From NCBI GenBank assembly GCA_017644045.1, contig JAEPMI010000002.1:701024-765023 (forward strand): a stretch of 64,000 nt of DNA. Reading direction: 5' to 3'. The notes under the pieces are model-generated. The model was not told where the DNA came from. It worked only from the letters and a program-made list of their open reading frames with translations, and did not search any database. Position numbers and translations under genes: made by a program. The stretch comes from Deltaproteobacteria bacterium (GTDB lineage Bacteria > Myxococcota_A > Polyangia > Polyangiales > Houyiibacteriaceae). Below are positions 9,278 through 19,008 of this stretch, piece by piece; positions within the stretch are counted from its first letter, which is position 1; the number at the start of each line of letters is the position of its first letter.

Positions 9278-9729
9278 GATCGGCTCCAATCGGCCAGGGT
9301 GATTCCGTCGGGGTTGGGCAGCGCGCGGGTCTCGCCGACCAGGTAGCGCCAGCCGTCTCCGTCGTGCGCGAAGTAGCTGAGCTCGGCGAAGCTCGCGTCC
9401 CGGCGACTCGCCGAGAGCGTCACGTGAAAGAGGACCTGCGCCACGCCATCGGCGTCCGGCGGCGCGGTGTCGAGGATGCGGAGCTTCCGATAGCGGAGCT
9501 TCTTCAGCCCACCGCGCAGCTCCCGTTCCCACATGCGCCGATCGCGGCTGCGGTCGTCGTGATCCGGATGCAGCGTGCGCCAGAGGTAGTCGAGCTCGGC
9601 CAGCACGAACGCCGCGTACCGAGAGCGCATGAGCCGTTCCGCATCGGGTGGCTCGGCGCCGCGATGAAAGGGCGCACAGCACTCGCGATAGGTGGCCCCG
9701 CCGCAGGGACAGCGTTCCGAGTCGTCCAT
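9274..9729 (-). CDS. YchJ-family SEC-C motif protein
   Basis: 151 residues, close to the usual YchJ/UPF0225 size. An N-terminal SEC-C zinc motif, CPCGGATYRECCAPFH, is followed by the family's signature with MRSRYAAFV, YLWRTLHP and a C-terminal SNTF2-like fold ending in strands with YFAHDGDGWRYL. YchJ proteins are cytoplasmic and of unknown role; the SEC-C motif of SecA binds zinc and contacts SecB or ribosomes. The ATG at 9729 starts two bases past the previous stop; a GTG at 9735 would overlap it as GTGA. Its own stop overlaps the next start. Confidence 0.88.
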   Translation of the reverse strand: MDDSERCPCGGATYRECCAPFHRGAEPPDAERLMRSRYAAFVLAELDYLWRTLHPDHDDRSRDRRMWERELRGGLKKLRYRKLRILDTAPPDADGVAQVLFHVTLSASRRDASFAELSYFAHDGDGWRYLVGETRALPNPDGITLADWSRS

Positions 9730-9731
9730 CG

Positions 9732-10169
9732 TCACTCCCCGGCTCCCCCGAGCTGGACGCCGCGGGCGGCGAGCTGGGCGCGGGCCCAGCGTTCGCCTTC
9801 GGCCTCCGTGGCGACGATCGCGTAGGGGTAGACGGGCGGCGTGATCAGGTAGGCCGTCTTCACCAGGCCCCGCGCGATCGCGCCGTGGGCCAGGATCGCC
9901 GCGCCCGCGCTGTCGACCCGGTCGCGGGCCGCGGTCGCCTCGCCGTACTCGGCGAGCATCTTTCGCTGCGCCCGATTGGTCCGGAGCAGACCCCCGGTGT
10001 CGACGATCCACGCGTAGGGCGCGGGCAACGTCGGGACGAGCCGAGTCATGAACGCGAGGAAGTCGCGGATCTCCGCGTCGGTGAAGCGCTTCGGGTAGCG
10101 CTGCAGATACAGGTGCGGCTCGATCGGCTCGAACCACGGGTGAGTCAGATCGGCGTCGCTCTCGGGCAC
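9732..10169 (-). CDS. Small conserved protein, unknown function
   Basis: 145 residues with a GTG start. No signal peptide or membrane segment. The order of strands and helices (YAWIVDTGGLL, a helix with RKMLAEYGEATAARD, then AYLITPPVYPYAIVAT and a last helix) resembles the STAS/SpoIIAA-like fold, which would suggest a cytoplasmic binding module, but no signature is strong enough to name it. It lies 12 bases after the DUF2330 gene and touches the YchJ-type gene, so the four genes are probably one transcript. Confidence 0.7.
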   Translation of the reverse strand: MPESDADLTHPWFEPIEPHLYLQRYPKRFTDAEIRDFLAFMTRLVPTLPAPYAWIVDTGGLLRTNRAQRKMLAEYGEATAARDRVDSAGAAILAHGAIARGLVKTAYLITPPVYPYAIVATEAEGERWARAQLAARGVQLGGAGE

Positions 10170-10181
10170 GCCCGAGCATAC

Positions 10182-11924
10182 TCAGATCGTCGTGCTCTGC
10201 AGCGTCGATCGCAGGAAGGCGAGCGGCGCGTCGTCGACCGGAGCCGGCGCCTCGGAGAGCTGCGGGAGCGGACCGCGAAGCAATCGCCGGAGCGACACAC
10301 GCTCTCGGCGTGGGATGAGGCCCGGCGCCCCCTGAACGACCTCGTCGTCGTCCTCGCCTGCCGGTCCACCCCAGCCGCCACTCATCCACCCTTCGCAGCG
10401 GTCGCCCCGCCAGCGGTGGAGGATGGCGTAGCGCGCCTGGAAGCTGTTCACGTCGGCGGGTCGGATCGCCGTGTCGAAGTGCCCCTGGTCGTCCGGCTCG
10501 CCGAGACCACCGGCGATCGGCGACGCGTGGCGGAAGACCAGATCGTCGGGTGCCTCGCGGCCGTAGCGAGCGCGCAGCCGCGTCACGGTGAAGCCCTGCG
10601 CGCTCGGCAGATAGCGGCGAATGGTCTGGCTCAGCGCGAGCCCCGTCTTCACCTTCACGATGCCCGCACGAATCCCCGCGCGACTCACGGAGAGGTTGGC
10701 CAGCGCCCGACCGAGACAGGCCTCGGTGGGCTCGTCCGCGCCGCTGATCACCGTCGCGATCGAGCCGTTCTCACCGACGGTGAGGGTCAGGCCGACCCGC
10801 ACCGGCGTCTCCACGCACTCGAAGAGCTCGGTGATCCGCGCTCGGAGCGCGTTGGTGATCCGCGCGCGCGGAAGCAGCGGTCCCTCGAAGACCTGCGGGT
10901 GCTCCATTCCGAACCCTTGCCCTCCGACGATCTGCTCGGTGGCGTCGCCGAGCAGGTCGCCGCCGAAGGTCGTGATGTCGTCGGCGCTCATCGTGGGTCC
11001 GGGGCAGGGGTCACAGCTGGTGGCCGACCAGGCGTACTCCGTGACCACGCTCGTCGGCCGCTCCTCCCACACGTGGTCGAGGAGCGACTCGTAGAACGAA
11101 CGGAAGCGCCCCTTGGTCGCCGCCCGCACCTCGAGGTTGGTCGGCACCTGGACGTTCGGTCGGTTGGCGACCTCGTAGCGCCCTTCCCGGCTGATGATGT
11201 GGACCACCAGATCCTGCTTGCCAGGCGACGCGAGGGTGCCGAGCCGGATGGGCAACGAGAGCTGGTCCGAGTCATAGCGAATGCGGAGCGGGGAGAGCAG
11301 CGCGCGGCCGTTCTCGAAGCGCACCCGGCTCGCGTCCACCTTGGCCGCGAAGAAGCGCATGCCGCGCTCGACGTAAGGCCGGAGCACCGACTCCGCGCCA
11401 CGCGGGAGCTGGTACCCCTGCTCGTGGAGCCACCGCACCAGCCCCTCGGACTCGCTCGCCCCGAGCACGACCACGTCGTACTCGCCGACCGCGAACTGGG
11501 CCTCGATCGTCACCACACCGCCGATGCCCGACCCATAGCCGTAGCCGATCGTTCCGAAGCCCACGCCGCCCATCGACGGGCACATCGGCTCCTGCTCCCA
11601 GTACTCGACCAGCCGTGGCGAGGTCAGCTCGTCGAGCCGTTCGAACACCTCGGCATCCAGCGTCCGCACGTCGGCGGGTCCGATGGGGCTCGGGACCGGC
11701 ACGACGAGCGCGAAGTCACTGGCCGGCCCCTCGTAGCTCGACTGCATCGAGAGCACCGTGGTCGTCCCATCCCGCAACAGGACGGCTCGGCTGGCCTGGC
11801 TCTTCAGGTCCTCGACCTCTCGGTCTTTCACATAGAAGCCGCAGAAGGCCGCCGCGGGCGAGGCGGCGACGAGCGAGGCGAGACCCGTCAGGGCGAGGCC
11901 GAGGCGAAGGGTGGTGGCTGGCAT
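10182..11924 (-). CDS. DUF2330 family secreted protein
   Basis: 580 residues. The start at 11924 gives a signal peptide ending near SPAAAFC, preceded by GGAG 8 bases upstream. The opening CGFYV, then RAVLLRDGTTTVLSMQ, YEGPASDFALVVPVP and a YWEQEPMC stretch match the DUF2330 family of exported, cysteine-containing proteins in myxobacteria and relatives. Function is unknown. Later cysteines (CDPCPG, CVETPV) could form disulfides. It is the first gene of a four-gene unit; the region up to 12008 is a shared divergent promoter region, but I see no clear -10 on this strand. Confidence 0.82.
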   Translation of the reverse strand: MPATTLRLGLALTGLASLVAASPAAAFCGFYVKDREVEDLKSQASRAVLLRDGTTTVLSMQSSYEGPASDFALVVPVPSPIGPADVRTLDAEVFERLDELTSPRLVEYWEQEPMCPSMGGVGFGTIGYGYGSGIGGVVTIEAQFAVGEYDVVVLGASESEGLVRWLHEQGYQLPRGAESVLRPYVERGMRFFAAKVDASRVRFENGRALLSPLRIRYDSDQLSLPIRLGTLASPGKQDLVVHIISREGRYEVANRPNVQVPTNLEVRAATKGRFRSFYESLLDHVWEERPTSVVTEYAWSATSCDPCPGPTMSADDITTFGGDLLGDATEQIVGGQGFGMEHPQVFEGPLLPRARITNALRARITELFECVETPVRVGLTLTVGENGSIATVISGADEPTEACLGRALANLSVSRAGIRAGIVKVKTGLALSQTIRRYLPSAQGFTVTRLRARYGREAPDDLVFRHASPIAGGLGEPDDQGHFDTAIRPADVNSFQARYAILHRWRGDRCEGWMSGGWGGPAGEDDDEVVQGAPGLIPRRERVSLRRLLRGPLPQLSEAPAPVDDAPLAFLRSTLQSTTI

Positions 11925-11993
11925 TGGGGGCTCCGACAGCAACGAGCCCTCTGGGTTCCGAGCGATCGAAACCAGACCGACACCGAGTCGTGC

Positions 11994-11999
11994 TACCTT
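11994..11999 (+). promoter_or_regulatory. TACCTT -10 of receiver gene
   Basis: TACCTT ends 8 bases before the ATG at 12008. No convincing -35. Part of the window-wide TAnnnT pattern that suggests leaderless mRNA. Confidence 0.45.
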
Positions 12000-12007
12000 G
12001 ACGGGCA

Positions 12008-12394
12008 ATGGAGCCCCTCTCCATCGTCGTCGTGGACGACGACGAATCCGTTCTCGACATGCTCCGCCGTGCCTTCGAGCACGAGGGGTGGAAGGTCGTC
12101 ACCTCCCGAACCCCCTTCGGCGTCGCTGGACTCCTCGAGAAGCACAAACCGCAGGTATTGGTCCTCGACCTGATGATGCCGGGGCTGGACGGCGAGGCGG
12201 TCTCCCAGTTCGCCGGCAAGCTCGGCGGCGACCGCCCGCCGGTGGTCTTCTACTCCGCCGCGGACGTCGAACGGCTCGAGACGCTCACCCGGCGCACCCT
12301 CGATGCGGCCTACGTTCGGAAGGGCTCACCGCTCAGCGAGCTGGTCGCGGCGATCCGCAAGGCCGCCGAGCGCGGCCAACCGCGCGCCACCTGA
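12008..12394 (+). CDS. Stand-alone response regulator receiver
   Basis: 128 residues, the length of a single CheY-like receiver with no output domain. The fold's marks are present: acidic pocket Asp10-Asp11 in VVVDDDE, phospho-acceptor Asp54 in LVLDLMMPGLDG, the switch residue Ser83 in FYSAAD, and Lys106 in YVRKGSP. It should be phosphorylated by a histidine kinase and act by protein contact, but no kinase gene lies nearby, so its partner must be encoded elsewhere. It converges with the TetR gene across a 14-base gap. Confidence 0.92.
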   Translation: MEPLSIVVVDDDESVLDMLRRAFEHEGWKVVTSRTPFGVAGLLEKHKPQVLVLDLMMPGLDGEAVSQFAGKLGGDRPPVVFYSAADVERLETLTRRTLDAAYVRKGSPLSELVAAIRKAAERGQPRAT

Positions 12395-12408
12395 GTCCAG
12401 CGCGCCTC

Positions 12409-13023
12409 TCACTGGCGGGGCTGATCGGGGCGGGTGGCGACGAACGCGCCGAGGTCGCGCACGTGCGCGATCAAGACCGCTTCGTCCGCCTCCTCGCCGA
12501 GCAGCCCACTCAGATCGCGCTCCGACGACATCGCCAGCCGCGCGACGTGCGTGACCGCGCCATGGAAGCGCAAGCGCGCACGCGCCGGCGGCTCGCCGGT
12601 GTGCGCTGCGATCGTCCCGCTCCACGCGGCGAAGAGCATGTCCTGCAGCCCCTCTCGCCACTGGGGCGCGAGCCCACCCTGCTCGGCGACCCGTTTGCCG
12701 CCGTAGCGGACCACCGCGCGCCAACTCCGGGCGAACTGGTACCCCGCCTCGGCGACGTCCGCGCAGATGGCGACGAAGCGGTCGCCCTCGGCGTCGGCGA
12801 CCCGCTGGCGCCACTGCCCCTCGCGCTCGGCCAGGTCGGCGTAAAAGCGCTGCATGCAGGCGTCGAGCAGCTCGTCCTTCCCGCCGAAGTGGAAGCTGAT
12901 TAGACTCGAGCTGACCCCCGCCTCCCGCGCCACCGCCCGCATGCTCACGTGGGCGGGCCCCTTCTGCCGCAGCATCTGCAGCGCCAGGTCCACGAGCTCC
13001 TTCTTCGTGTCGCCTTCGCTCAC
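12409..13023 (-). CDS. TetR-family transcriptional regulator
   Basis: 204 residues. An N-terminal TetR DNA-binding domain with the helix-turn-helix SMRAVAREAGVSSSLISFHF is followed by an all-helical ligand/dimer domain. Such proteins are mostly repressors released by a small ligand; neither ligand nor target can be read from the sequence. I chose the GTG at 13023 over a TTG at 13032 because TACCCT sits 8 bases upstream and overlaps the TTG. The gene is monocistronic, and no divergent partner gene shares its promoter. Confidence 0.9.
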   Translation of the reverse strand: MSEGDTKKELVDLALQMLRQKGPAHVSMRAVAREAGVSSSLISFHFGGKDELLDACMQRFYADLAEREGQWRQRVADAEGDRFVAICADVAEAGYQFARSWRAVVRYGGKRVAEQGGLAPQWREGLQDMLFAAWSGTIAAHTGEPPARARLRFHGAVTHVARLAMSSERDLSGLLGEEADEAVLIAHVRDLGAFVATRPDQPRQ

Positions 13024-13031
13024 GGCACCCA

Positions 13032-13037
13032 AGGGTA
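13032..13037 (-). promoter_or_regulatory. TACCCT -10 of TetR gene
   Basis: Reads TACCCT on the minus strand, 8 bases before the GTG at 13023. It decides that start. No clear -35. Confidence 0.4.
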
Positions 13038-13080
13038 TCCCGGATGCCGGCGGTGCTCCTTTCGTTCGCGCCGCGAGTGG

Positions 13081-13641
13081 TCAGTGGAGCTCACGCCGGG
13101 TCGACCAGCGCGAGCAGATGGGCCGACCGTCGCGTAGCCGGCAGTCGACCGTGTGAAGGATGTCGACGTTCAGCAGGGTCCCCTGCTGCTCCACACTCAA
13201 CGTTCGGCGCGCACGAGTGGGGCCGAGCTCGTGCTCGACGACCTCGGCAACGATCGGCTCACCCGACAGGCTCTGGCAGTCGGTCGCGGTCGCGCGGTCG
13301 AGGTAGATCCCGCTCGCCGTCGCGAGCAACCAGTGGCAGCGGGTCACGCCGGTGTCCGGGTCGTAGGTGCCGACCAGCTCGGAGCGGAATGCCCCCGCCG
13401 CTCGCACCGCCGGCAGCGAAGTCGCGCTCAGCGGCGGAGACACGAAGGGGCACTCGCCAGCGCCCACCACGGCGCAGACCTCGTCACGCGACTCGAAGGG
13501 ACCCTCGAGCTGGAGCGGCTCGCCCCGGTCGGGAGCGGGCGGATCCGCGCCGTCGTCCGTGGCGACCGTCACCGGGGTGGCCGCGGGCGGCGCGGCGGTG
13601 CTGCAAGCGAGGAGCGCCGCGGCGAGCCACGCCGCTCTCAC
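13081..13641 (-). CDS. Lipoprotein with paired-Cys domain (short)
   Basis: 186 residues from a GTG that overlaps the upstream TGA as GTGA. A short signal runs to AAALLACSTAA, with Cys about 12 as lipidation site. The rest shares one domain with the 302-residue lipoprotein two genes upstream: GPF..R.E.CA, then CPFVSPPLS, a SELVG turn, a mid-domain Cys (TRCHWLL), and a C-terminal VDCRLRDGRPIC. The conserved Cys suggest disulfides outside the inner membrane. I do not recognise the family. Confidence 0.72.
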   Translation of the reverse strand: MRAAWLAAALLACSTAAPPAATPVTVATDDGADPPAPDRGEPLQLEGPFESRDEVCAVVGAGECPFVSPPLSATSLPAVRAAGAFRSELVGTYDPDTGVTRCHWLLATASGIYLDRATATDCQSLSGEPIVAEVVEHELGPTRARRTLSVEQQGTLLNVDILHTVDCRLRDGRPICSRWSTRRELH

Positions 13642-13895
13642 GACGCGGACTCCCCTCGCCGGCGCGACGCGATCCCGAGCGCACACCCGATGCACACGAG
13701 GAGCCCCAGCGCCGAGAGGACTGCCAGCACCGTGCCCATCGCCGGTCCGAGTAGCGCGGTCGCGACCGCGCCACCGCCCCCCTCGCCCGACGACTCCGCG
13801 CTCCGGGCCAGGCCGAAAGACAGCGCCGAAAGGCCGCCGCACCCGAGCGCGCCGACCGCCCCGAGCGTGGCGAAGACCGCCAGCGTGGTCTTCAT
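13638..13895 (-). CDS. Small two-helix membrane protein
   Basis: 85 residues. Two hydrophobic helices (about 4-28, and 46-77 with ATALLGPAMGTVLAVLSALG) flank a short Ser/Gly-rich loop; the tail RRRGESAS is positive and should stay in the cytoplasm. It overlaps its upstream neighbour by ATGA and its downstream neighbour by GTGA, so its level is tied to the two lipoproteins around it. It could anchor them or form a small channel, but nothing shows this directly. Confidence 0.7.
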   Translation of the reverse strand: MKTTLAVFATLGAVGALGCGGLSALSFGLARSAESSGEGGGGAVATALLGPAMGTVLAVLSALGLLVCIGCALGIASRRRGESAS

Positions 13896-14800
13896 CGGAG
13901 GTCCTCGGCGGCGCGCTCACAGCGCGGCGCGCCGCTCGAGAGGTCGCAGCGGTAGTGCCAGAGCTCCTCGGTCGGGTCCTCGAGCCGCTGCTCGCGGTAG
14001 TGGACCGTGAGGGTGGTGAGCGACTCCCCGACATGATGCTCGAGGATCCGCGCGAGACCGCGGCCGGTCCCCTGCTCGAGGCAGAGCGTTGTGGTGTCCT
14101 CCTCCACGAAGAACGCCCCCTCCCGCTCGATGAGGAGCGCGCAGGCTGCGCCCTCGTCGGTGGGCCAACCGACCAGCTCGCTGGCGACCACGCTCTCGAC
14201 CCTCGCCGGCCCGGGGCTGTCGGTGAGCGCCGGCGCCACGAAGGGGCAGGTGGCCCCGGTGGCGGCGCACGCCTCCGCGCGCGTGCCGAAGGGCCCGGCC
14301 ATCGGCAAGGTGGCCCAGTCGAGCTCGCGCTCGACGCGACGGACTCCGAGCGCGGCGTCGACCCGCGCCTCGACCGAGAGGAGCTCGGTGGTGGCGCCTG
14401 CGCCCTCTTCGCCGTTGAGTCGGGTCCGGACCCGAACGCGCGAGCCATCCCGCGCGAGCCAGAGCTCGGCGCCAGCCCCGGCAAAGAAGGTGCGGCCGAG
14501 CGCGGCGTCCTCGTCGAGCTCGAGCATCCCGGCCGGTAGCGAGGGCAGCGGGTAGAGCTCGGCCTCGCCATCGACGACCACCCGCAGACGAGCCGCGACC
14601 GGCTGGGGCTCGTCCTCCGAGACCCCTGGGGCGAGCTCGAGGACGACCGCCGGACCCGAGGGGGTCTCTGCTGGGGTCGTCGCCCCTCTCTCTCCACCCG
14701 TCGCTCGTGGGGTCTCCACCTCGGTCGCTGCCGAGGGCTCTTCCGAGCATGCCAGGAGCGCCAGTCCAAGGGCAGCCCATTTCCATTCACGTACGCACAT
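13892..14800 (-). CDS. Lipoprotein with paired-Cys domain (long)
   Basis: 302 residues with a strong Shine-Dalgarno (GGAGG, 8 bases before the ATG). Signal ALGLALLAC gives Cys18 as the lipid site, followed by a Thr/Pro/Glu-rich linker. An N-terminal beta-rich domain (about 50-160) precedes a second domain (about 165-302) with GPFGTRAEACAATGATCPFV, a SELVG turn and YRCDLSSGAPRC at the end. That second domain is the one found alone in the short lipoprotein downstream. The three genes form one tightly coupled unit. No known family is recognised. Confidence 0.75.
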   Translation of the reverse strand: MCVREWKWAALGLALLACSEEPSAATEVETPRATGGERGATTPAETPSGPAVVLELAPGVSEDEPQPVAARLRVVVDGEAELYPLPSLPAGMLELDEDAALGRTFFAGAGAELWLARDGSRVRVRTRLNGEEGAGATTELLSVEARVDAALGVRRVERELDWATLPMAGPFGTRAEACAATGATCPFVAPALTDSPGPARVESVVASELVGWPTDEGAACALLIEREGAFFVEEDTTTLCLEQGTGRGLARILEHHVGESLTTLTVHYREQRLEDPTEELWHYRCDLSSGAPRCERAAEDLR

Positions 14801-14852
14801 GTCGCACCTCCGTTCGGGAGAACGACGATGACGAGCCTGGCGCTTCCGTCGA

Positions 14853-14867
14853 CTGATCGCCGATCAG
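14853..14867. repeat. 15-bp palindrome after the FHA activator
   Basis: CTGATCG and CGATCAG around a single C, 7 bases past the stop of the minus-strand FHA gene. No T-run follows on either strand, so it is either a weak terminator or a protein-binding site for the lipoprotein operon. Confidence 0.45.
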
Positions 14868-14873
14868 GCGGCG

Positions 14874-16228
<1,355 letters not shown>

Positions 16229-16232
<4 letters not shown>

Positions 16233-16603
16233 CGGTCGGTCCCCAGGTGGATGGTCATCACCCCCTCCACGGGTACGTCGAACGAGCGCTCAACCTCGAC
16301 CGCCTGACCGTCCGCGTCGACCAGCGTGGTCGTGACGCGGTAGGTACCGGGCGAGAGCTCGACCTCGTGGTCGAGGCGCTCCGGCATCCCCTCGGGCCGG
16401 CGGAAGGTCACCCCCGCCATGTCGCCGTCGTCGCCAGAATAGCTCATCCGCGCTTCGACCCACCGCCCGTGGTCGTCACCGAGATCGTAGCGAAGTGCCA
16501 CATCGCGAGGATACGCCCTGGCGACCACCCCACCGACCACCAACGCGCCGATGAGGAGCGCACCCTTGGCCACTCGCCCGCGCCAGCTCGGAGCCCGACT
16601 CAC
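16229..16603 (-). CDS. Membrane-anchored small beta-rich protein
   Basis: 124 residues, GTG start. One N-terminal membrane helix (about 13-30, [18 protein letters not shown]) with positive residues before it, so the rest faces the periplasm. The exported part is beta-rich, with [33 protein letters not shown] and a final [13 protein letters not shown], like a small Ig-like or transthyretin-like domain. It overlaps the FHA activator by ATGA and so is co-expressed with it; it might be a signal input or target, which is speculation. Confidence 0.75.
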
Positions 16604-16698
16604 CGGCTGTGTGTACCACGACGCGGCCCCTCGTTCCGGTCGACGACGTCGGCCGTGAGGTCGCGCCCTTGACGGGTCCTCGGGCGCATCTCCTGTCG

Positions 16699-16727
16699 TT
16701 GTCTACCCCCGAGGGCGGTGTTACCGT
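16699..16727 (+). promoter_or_regulatory. Predicted promoter of rel
   Basis: TTGTCT at 16699-16704, a 17-base spacer, TACCGT at 16722-16727. Transcription should start near 16734, an ATG that opens a 21-codon ORF. The in-frame GTG at 16718 for rel lies upstream of this start and so is unlikely to be used. Confidence 0.6.
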
Positions 16728-16733
16728 TTCCAG

Positions 16734-16799
16734 ATGATTTCGCCTCTGCCCCCCGCACGCCGAAGTCTGGCTCCAGGGAGCGTGCCCCTCCCACGATGA
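16734..16799 (+). CDS. Short upstream ORF, possible leader peptide
   Basis: A 21-codon frame, MISPLPPARRSLAPGSVPLPR, starts 6 bases after the TACCGT -10 and ends in a TGA that overlaps the rel ATG (ATGA). It is rich in Pro and Arg, with a Pro-Pro pair, the kind of sequence at which ribosomes slow. If translated, it would couple rel translation to its own elongation. Evidence is position and overlap only; a chance frame of this length is possible. Confidence 0.4.
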   Translation: MISPLPPARRSLAPGSVPLPR

Positions 16800-18943
16800 C
16801 GGGCCTGGCTGAGCTGATCACCAAGGTGCAGGCCTACCACCCGCAGGCCGACACGGAGTTGATCGACAAGGCGTTCGCCTACTCGGAGCGCATGCACGAG
16901 GGGCAGATGCGCAAGTCGGGGGATCCCTACTTCATCCACCCGTCGTCGGTCGCGCACATCATCGCGGAGATGAAGCTCGACCCGGCGTCGATCTGCGCCG
17001 CGTTGCTGCACGACGTCGTCGAGGACACCGACGTCACCGAGAAGGACATCGAGCAGCTCTTTGGCAAGGAGGTCGCCTTCCTGGTCGACGGGGTGACCAA
17101 GCTCGGCAAGGTCAACTTCCACTCGAAGGAAGACCGGCAGGCCGAGTCCTTCCGCAAGATGCTCGTGGCGATGGCGCGCGACATCCGCGTGCTGCTCGTG
17201 AAGCTCGCGGACCGTCTCGACAACATGCGCACGCTCGAGCACATGAAGGCCGAGTCGCAGGAGCGCATCGCCCGCGAGACGATGGAGATCTACGCGCCGC
17301 TCGCCGGCCGCCTGGGCATCAACTGGCTCAAGGCCGAACTCGAGGACCTGAGCTTCCAATACCTCCACCCCGACGCCTACGAGGAGCTCGAGGCCAAGGT
17401 CGAGAAGGTCGCGGCGCAGACCGACGACTACATCGAGCAGGTCTCGAGCAAGGTCCGCAAGATGCTGATCAGCCGCGGCTTCGCGCTCGATGTGAGCGGC
17501 CGCCGCAAGCACCTGTGGAGCATCTACCGGAAGATGCGCCGCATGGGCGTGGAGCTCGAGCAGATCCACGACTTCGTCGCCTTCCGCGTGATCATGGAGA
17601 CCGTGGCCGACTGCTACGCGGCGCTCGGCGTGATCCACAGCGAATGGACGCCGGTCCCGGGTCGCTTCAAGGACTACATCGCGCTCCCGAAGCCGAACAT
17701 GTACCAGTCGCTGCACACGACGGTCATCGGCCCGGGCAGCCGCCGCATCGAGGTGCAGATCCGCACCCACGAGATGCACCGCACCGCCGAGCTCGGCATC
17801 GCGGCGCACTGGCAGTACAAGCAGAACACTGGCGGGATCGAAGCCCGCGACGCCGCTCGCTTCGCCTGGCTGCGCCAGCTGATGGAGTTCCAGCAGGACG
17901 TCACCGACCCCGCCGAGTTCCTCGAGTCGGTGAAGGTCGACCTCTTCCAGGACGAGGTCTACGTCTTCACACCGCAGGGCGACGTGAAGAGCTTCCCGCG
18001 CGGGGCGACCCCCGTCGACTTCGCCTACGCCATCCACTCGGAGGTCGGCGAGCACTGCTCCGGCGCCCGGGTGAACGGCATGATCGTGCCGCTGCGCCAC
18101 AGGCTGCGGAACGGCGACGTGGTCGAGATCCTCACGAACAAGACCCAGACGCCCAACAAGGACTGGCTCGACTTCGTGGTCACCGGCCGCGCCCGCTCGC
18201 GGATCCGGAGCTACCTCCGCGCAGAGGAGCGCAAGCGCAGCGTGAAGCTCGGCCGCGACCTCGCCGAGAAGGCGATGCACAAGCGCGACCTGAGCTTCGC
18301 GCGCTTCATGAAGAACAAGACCGAGATCGAGCGCGTCGTCGAGAACGGCTCGGTCCAGCACATCGACGAGATCTTCGCGCTGATCGGCTACGGGAAGCTC
18401 GACGCGAAGGCCTTCGTAGACCTGGTCGACGACAAGGACTCCGAGGAGCGCAAGAGCCTCGAGCCGTCCTTCCTCGAGCGGACGCTCCGGAAGGTCACCC
18501 GCCGCAACGACGACACCATCCGCATCGACGGCATGGACGACCTGCTCGTCCGCTTCGCCAAGTGCTGCAGCCCGGTCTCCGGCGACCCGGTGGTCGGCTG
18601 GATCACCCGCGGGCGCGGCGTGACCATTCACCGCCGCGGCTGTCCTCGCTCGATGGAGCTGGATCCGGAGCGCCGCATCGACGTCGAATGGACCAGCAAG
18701 GCCAAGATGTCGCTGCCGGTCTCGCTGCGGGTGGTCACCCAGAACGCCCCCGGCATTCTCGCCAAGGTCTCCGGGGTCTTCACCAAGAACGGCCTGAACA
18801 TCTCCGAGGCGACCTGCCGGACCTCGGACGACGGCCGCGCCGTGAACCTCTTCCAGTTCACCGTCGACGACCTCACCGCGCTGCGCACCGTCATGCGCGG
18901 CATCCAGCGGATCGATGGCGTCCAAGATGTGGAGCGCATCTGA
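16796..18943 (+). CDS. rel: Bifunctional (p)ppGpp synthetase/hydrolase
   Basis: 715 residues, normal for long RelA/SpoT homologues. HD hydrolase domain with His48, His72-Asp73 and the HDVVEDT motif, so ppGpp breakdown should be active. Synthetase domain with IHDFVAFRVI, RFKD (290-293) and YQSLHTT; RxKD rather than ExDD is typical of bifunctional Rel/SpoT. TGS domain (about 390-450), a zinc-finger/helical region with CCSPVSGDP and HRRGCPR, and a C-terminal ACT domain (about 640-715). It adjusts growth and, in myxobacteria, development to starvation. The ATG at 16796 is chosen over a GTG at 16718 because of the promoter and overlaps the leader ORF. Confidence 0.96.
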   Translation: MTGLAELITKVQAYHPQADTELIDKAFAYSERMHEGQMRKSGDPYFIHPSSVAHIIAEMKLDPASICAALLHDVVEDTDVTEKDIEQLFGKEVAFLVDGVTKLGKVNFHSKEDRQAESFRKMLVAMARDIRVLLVKLADRLDNMRTLEHMKAESQERIARETMEIYAPLAGRLGINWLKAELEDLSFQYLHPDAYEELEAKVEKVAAQTDDYIEQVSSKVRKMLISRGFALDVSGRRKHLWSIYRKMRRMGVELEQIHDFVAFRVIMETVADCYAALGVIHSEWTPVPGRFKDYIALPKPNMYQSLHTTVIGPGSRRIEVQIRTHEMHRTAELGIAAHWQYKQNTGGIEARDAARFAWLRQLMEFQQDVTDPAEFLESVKVDLFQDEVYVFTPQGDVKSFPRGATPVDFAYAIHSEVGEHCSGARVNGMIVPLRHRLRNGDVVEILTNKTQTPNKDWLDFVVTGRARSRIRSYLRAEERKRSVKLGRDLAEKAMHKRDLSFARFMKNKTEIERVVENGSVQHIDEIFALIGYGKLDAKAFVDLVDDKDSEERKSLEPSFLERTLRKVTRRNDDTIRIDGMDDLLVRFAKCCSPVSGDPVVGWITRGRGVTIHRRGCPRSMELDPERRIDVEWTSKAKMSLPVSLRVVTQNAPGILAKVSGVFTKNGLNISEATCRTSDDGRAVNLFQFTVDDLTALRTVMRGIQRIDGVQDVERI

Positions 18944-18993
18944 CGTCTAGGGTGTGGGCCCCGTTCTTGGATGCGCCCACCCAGCGTCACATG

Positions 18994-18999
18994 TACAGT
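18994..18999 (+). promoter_or_regulatory. TACAGT -10 of first Ser/Thr kinase
   Basis: TACAGT ends 9 bases before the GTG at 19009 and overlaps the codons after an earlier ATG at 18991, so it favours the GTG as start. Confidence 0.45.
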
Positions 19000-19008
19000 C
19001 GCCGAGCC

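Noticed and set aside
11999-12007. TTGACG next to the receiver gene start as a -35 box
   Set aside because: It would place the -10 well inside the coding region; TACCTT just before it is a better -10.
16718-16795. A longer N-terminus for rel from GTG 16718
   Set aside because: The GTG lies upstream of the predicted transcription start and inside the promoter; the extra residues do not look like Rel proteins.
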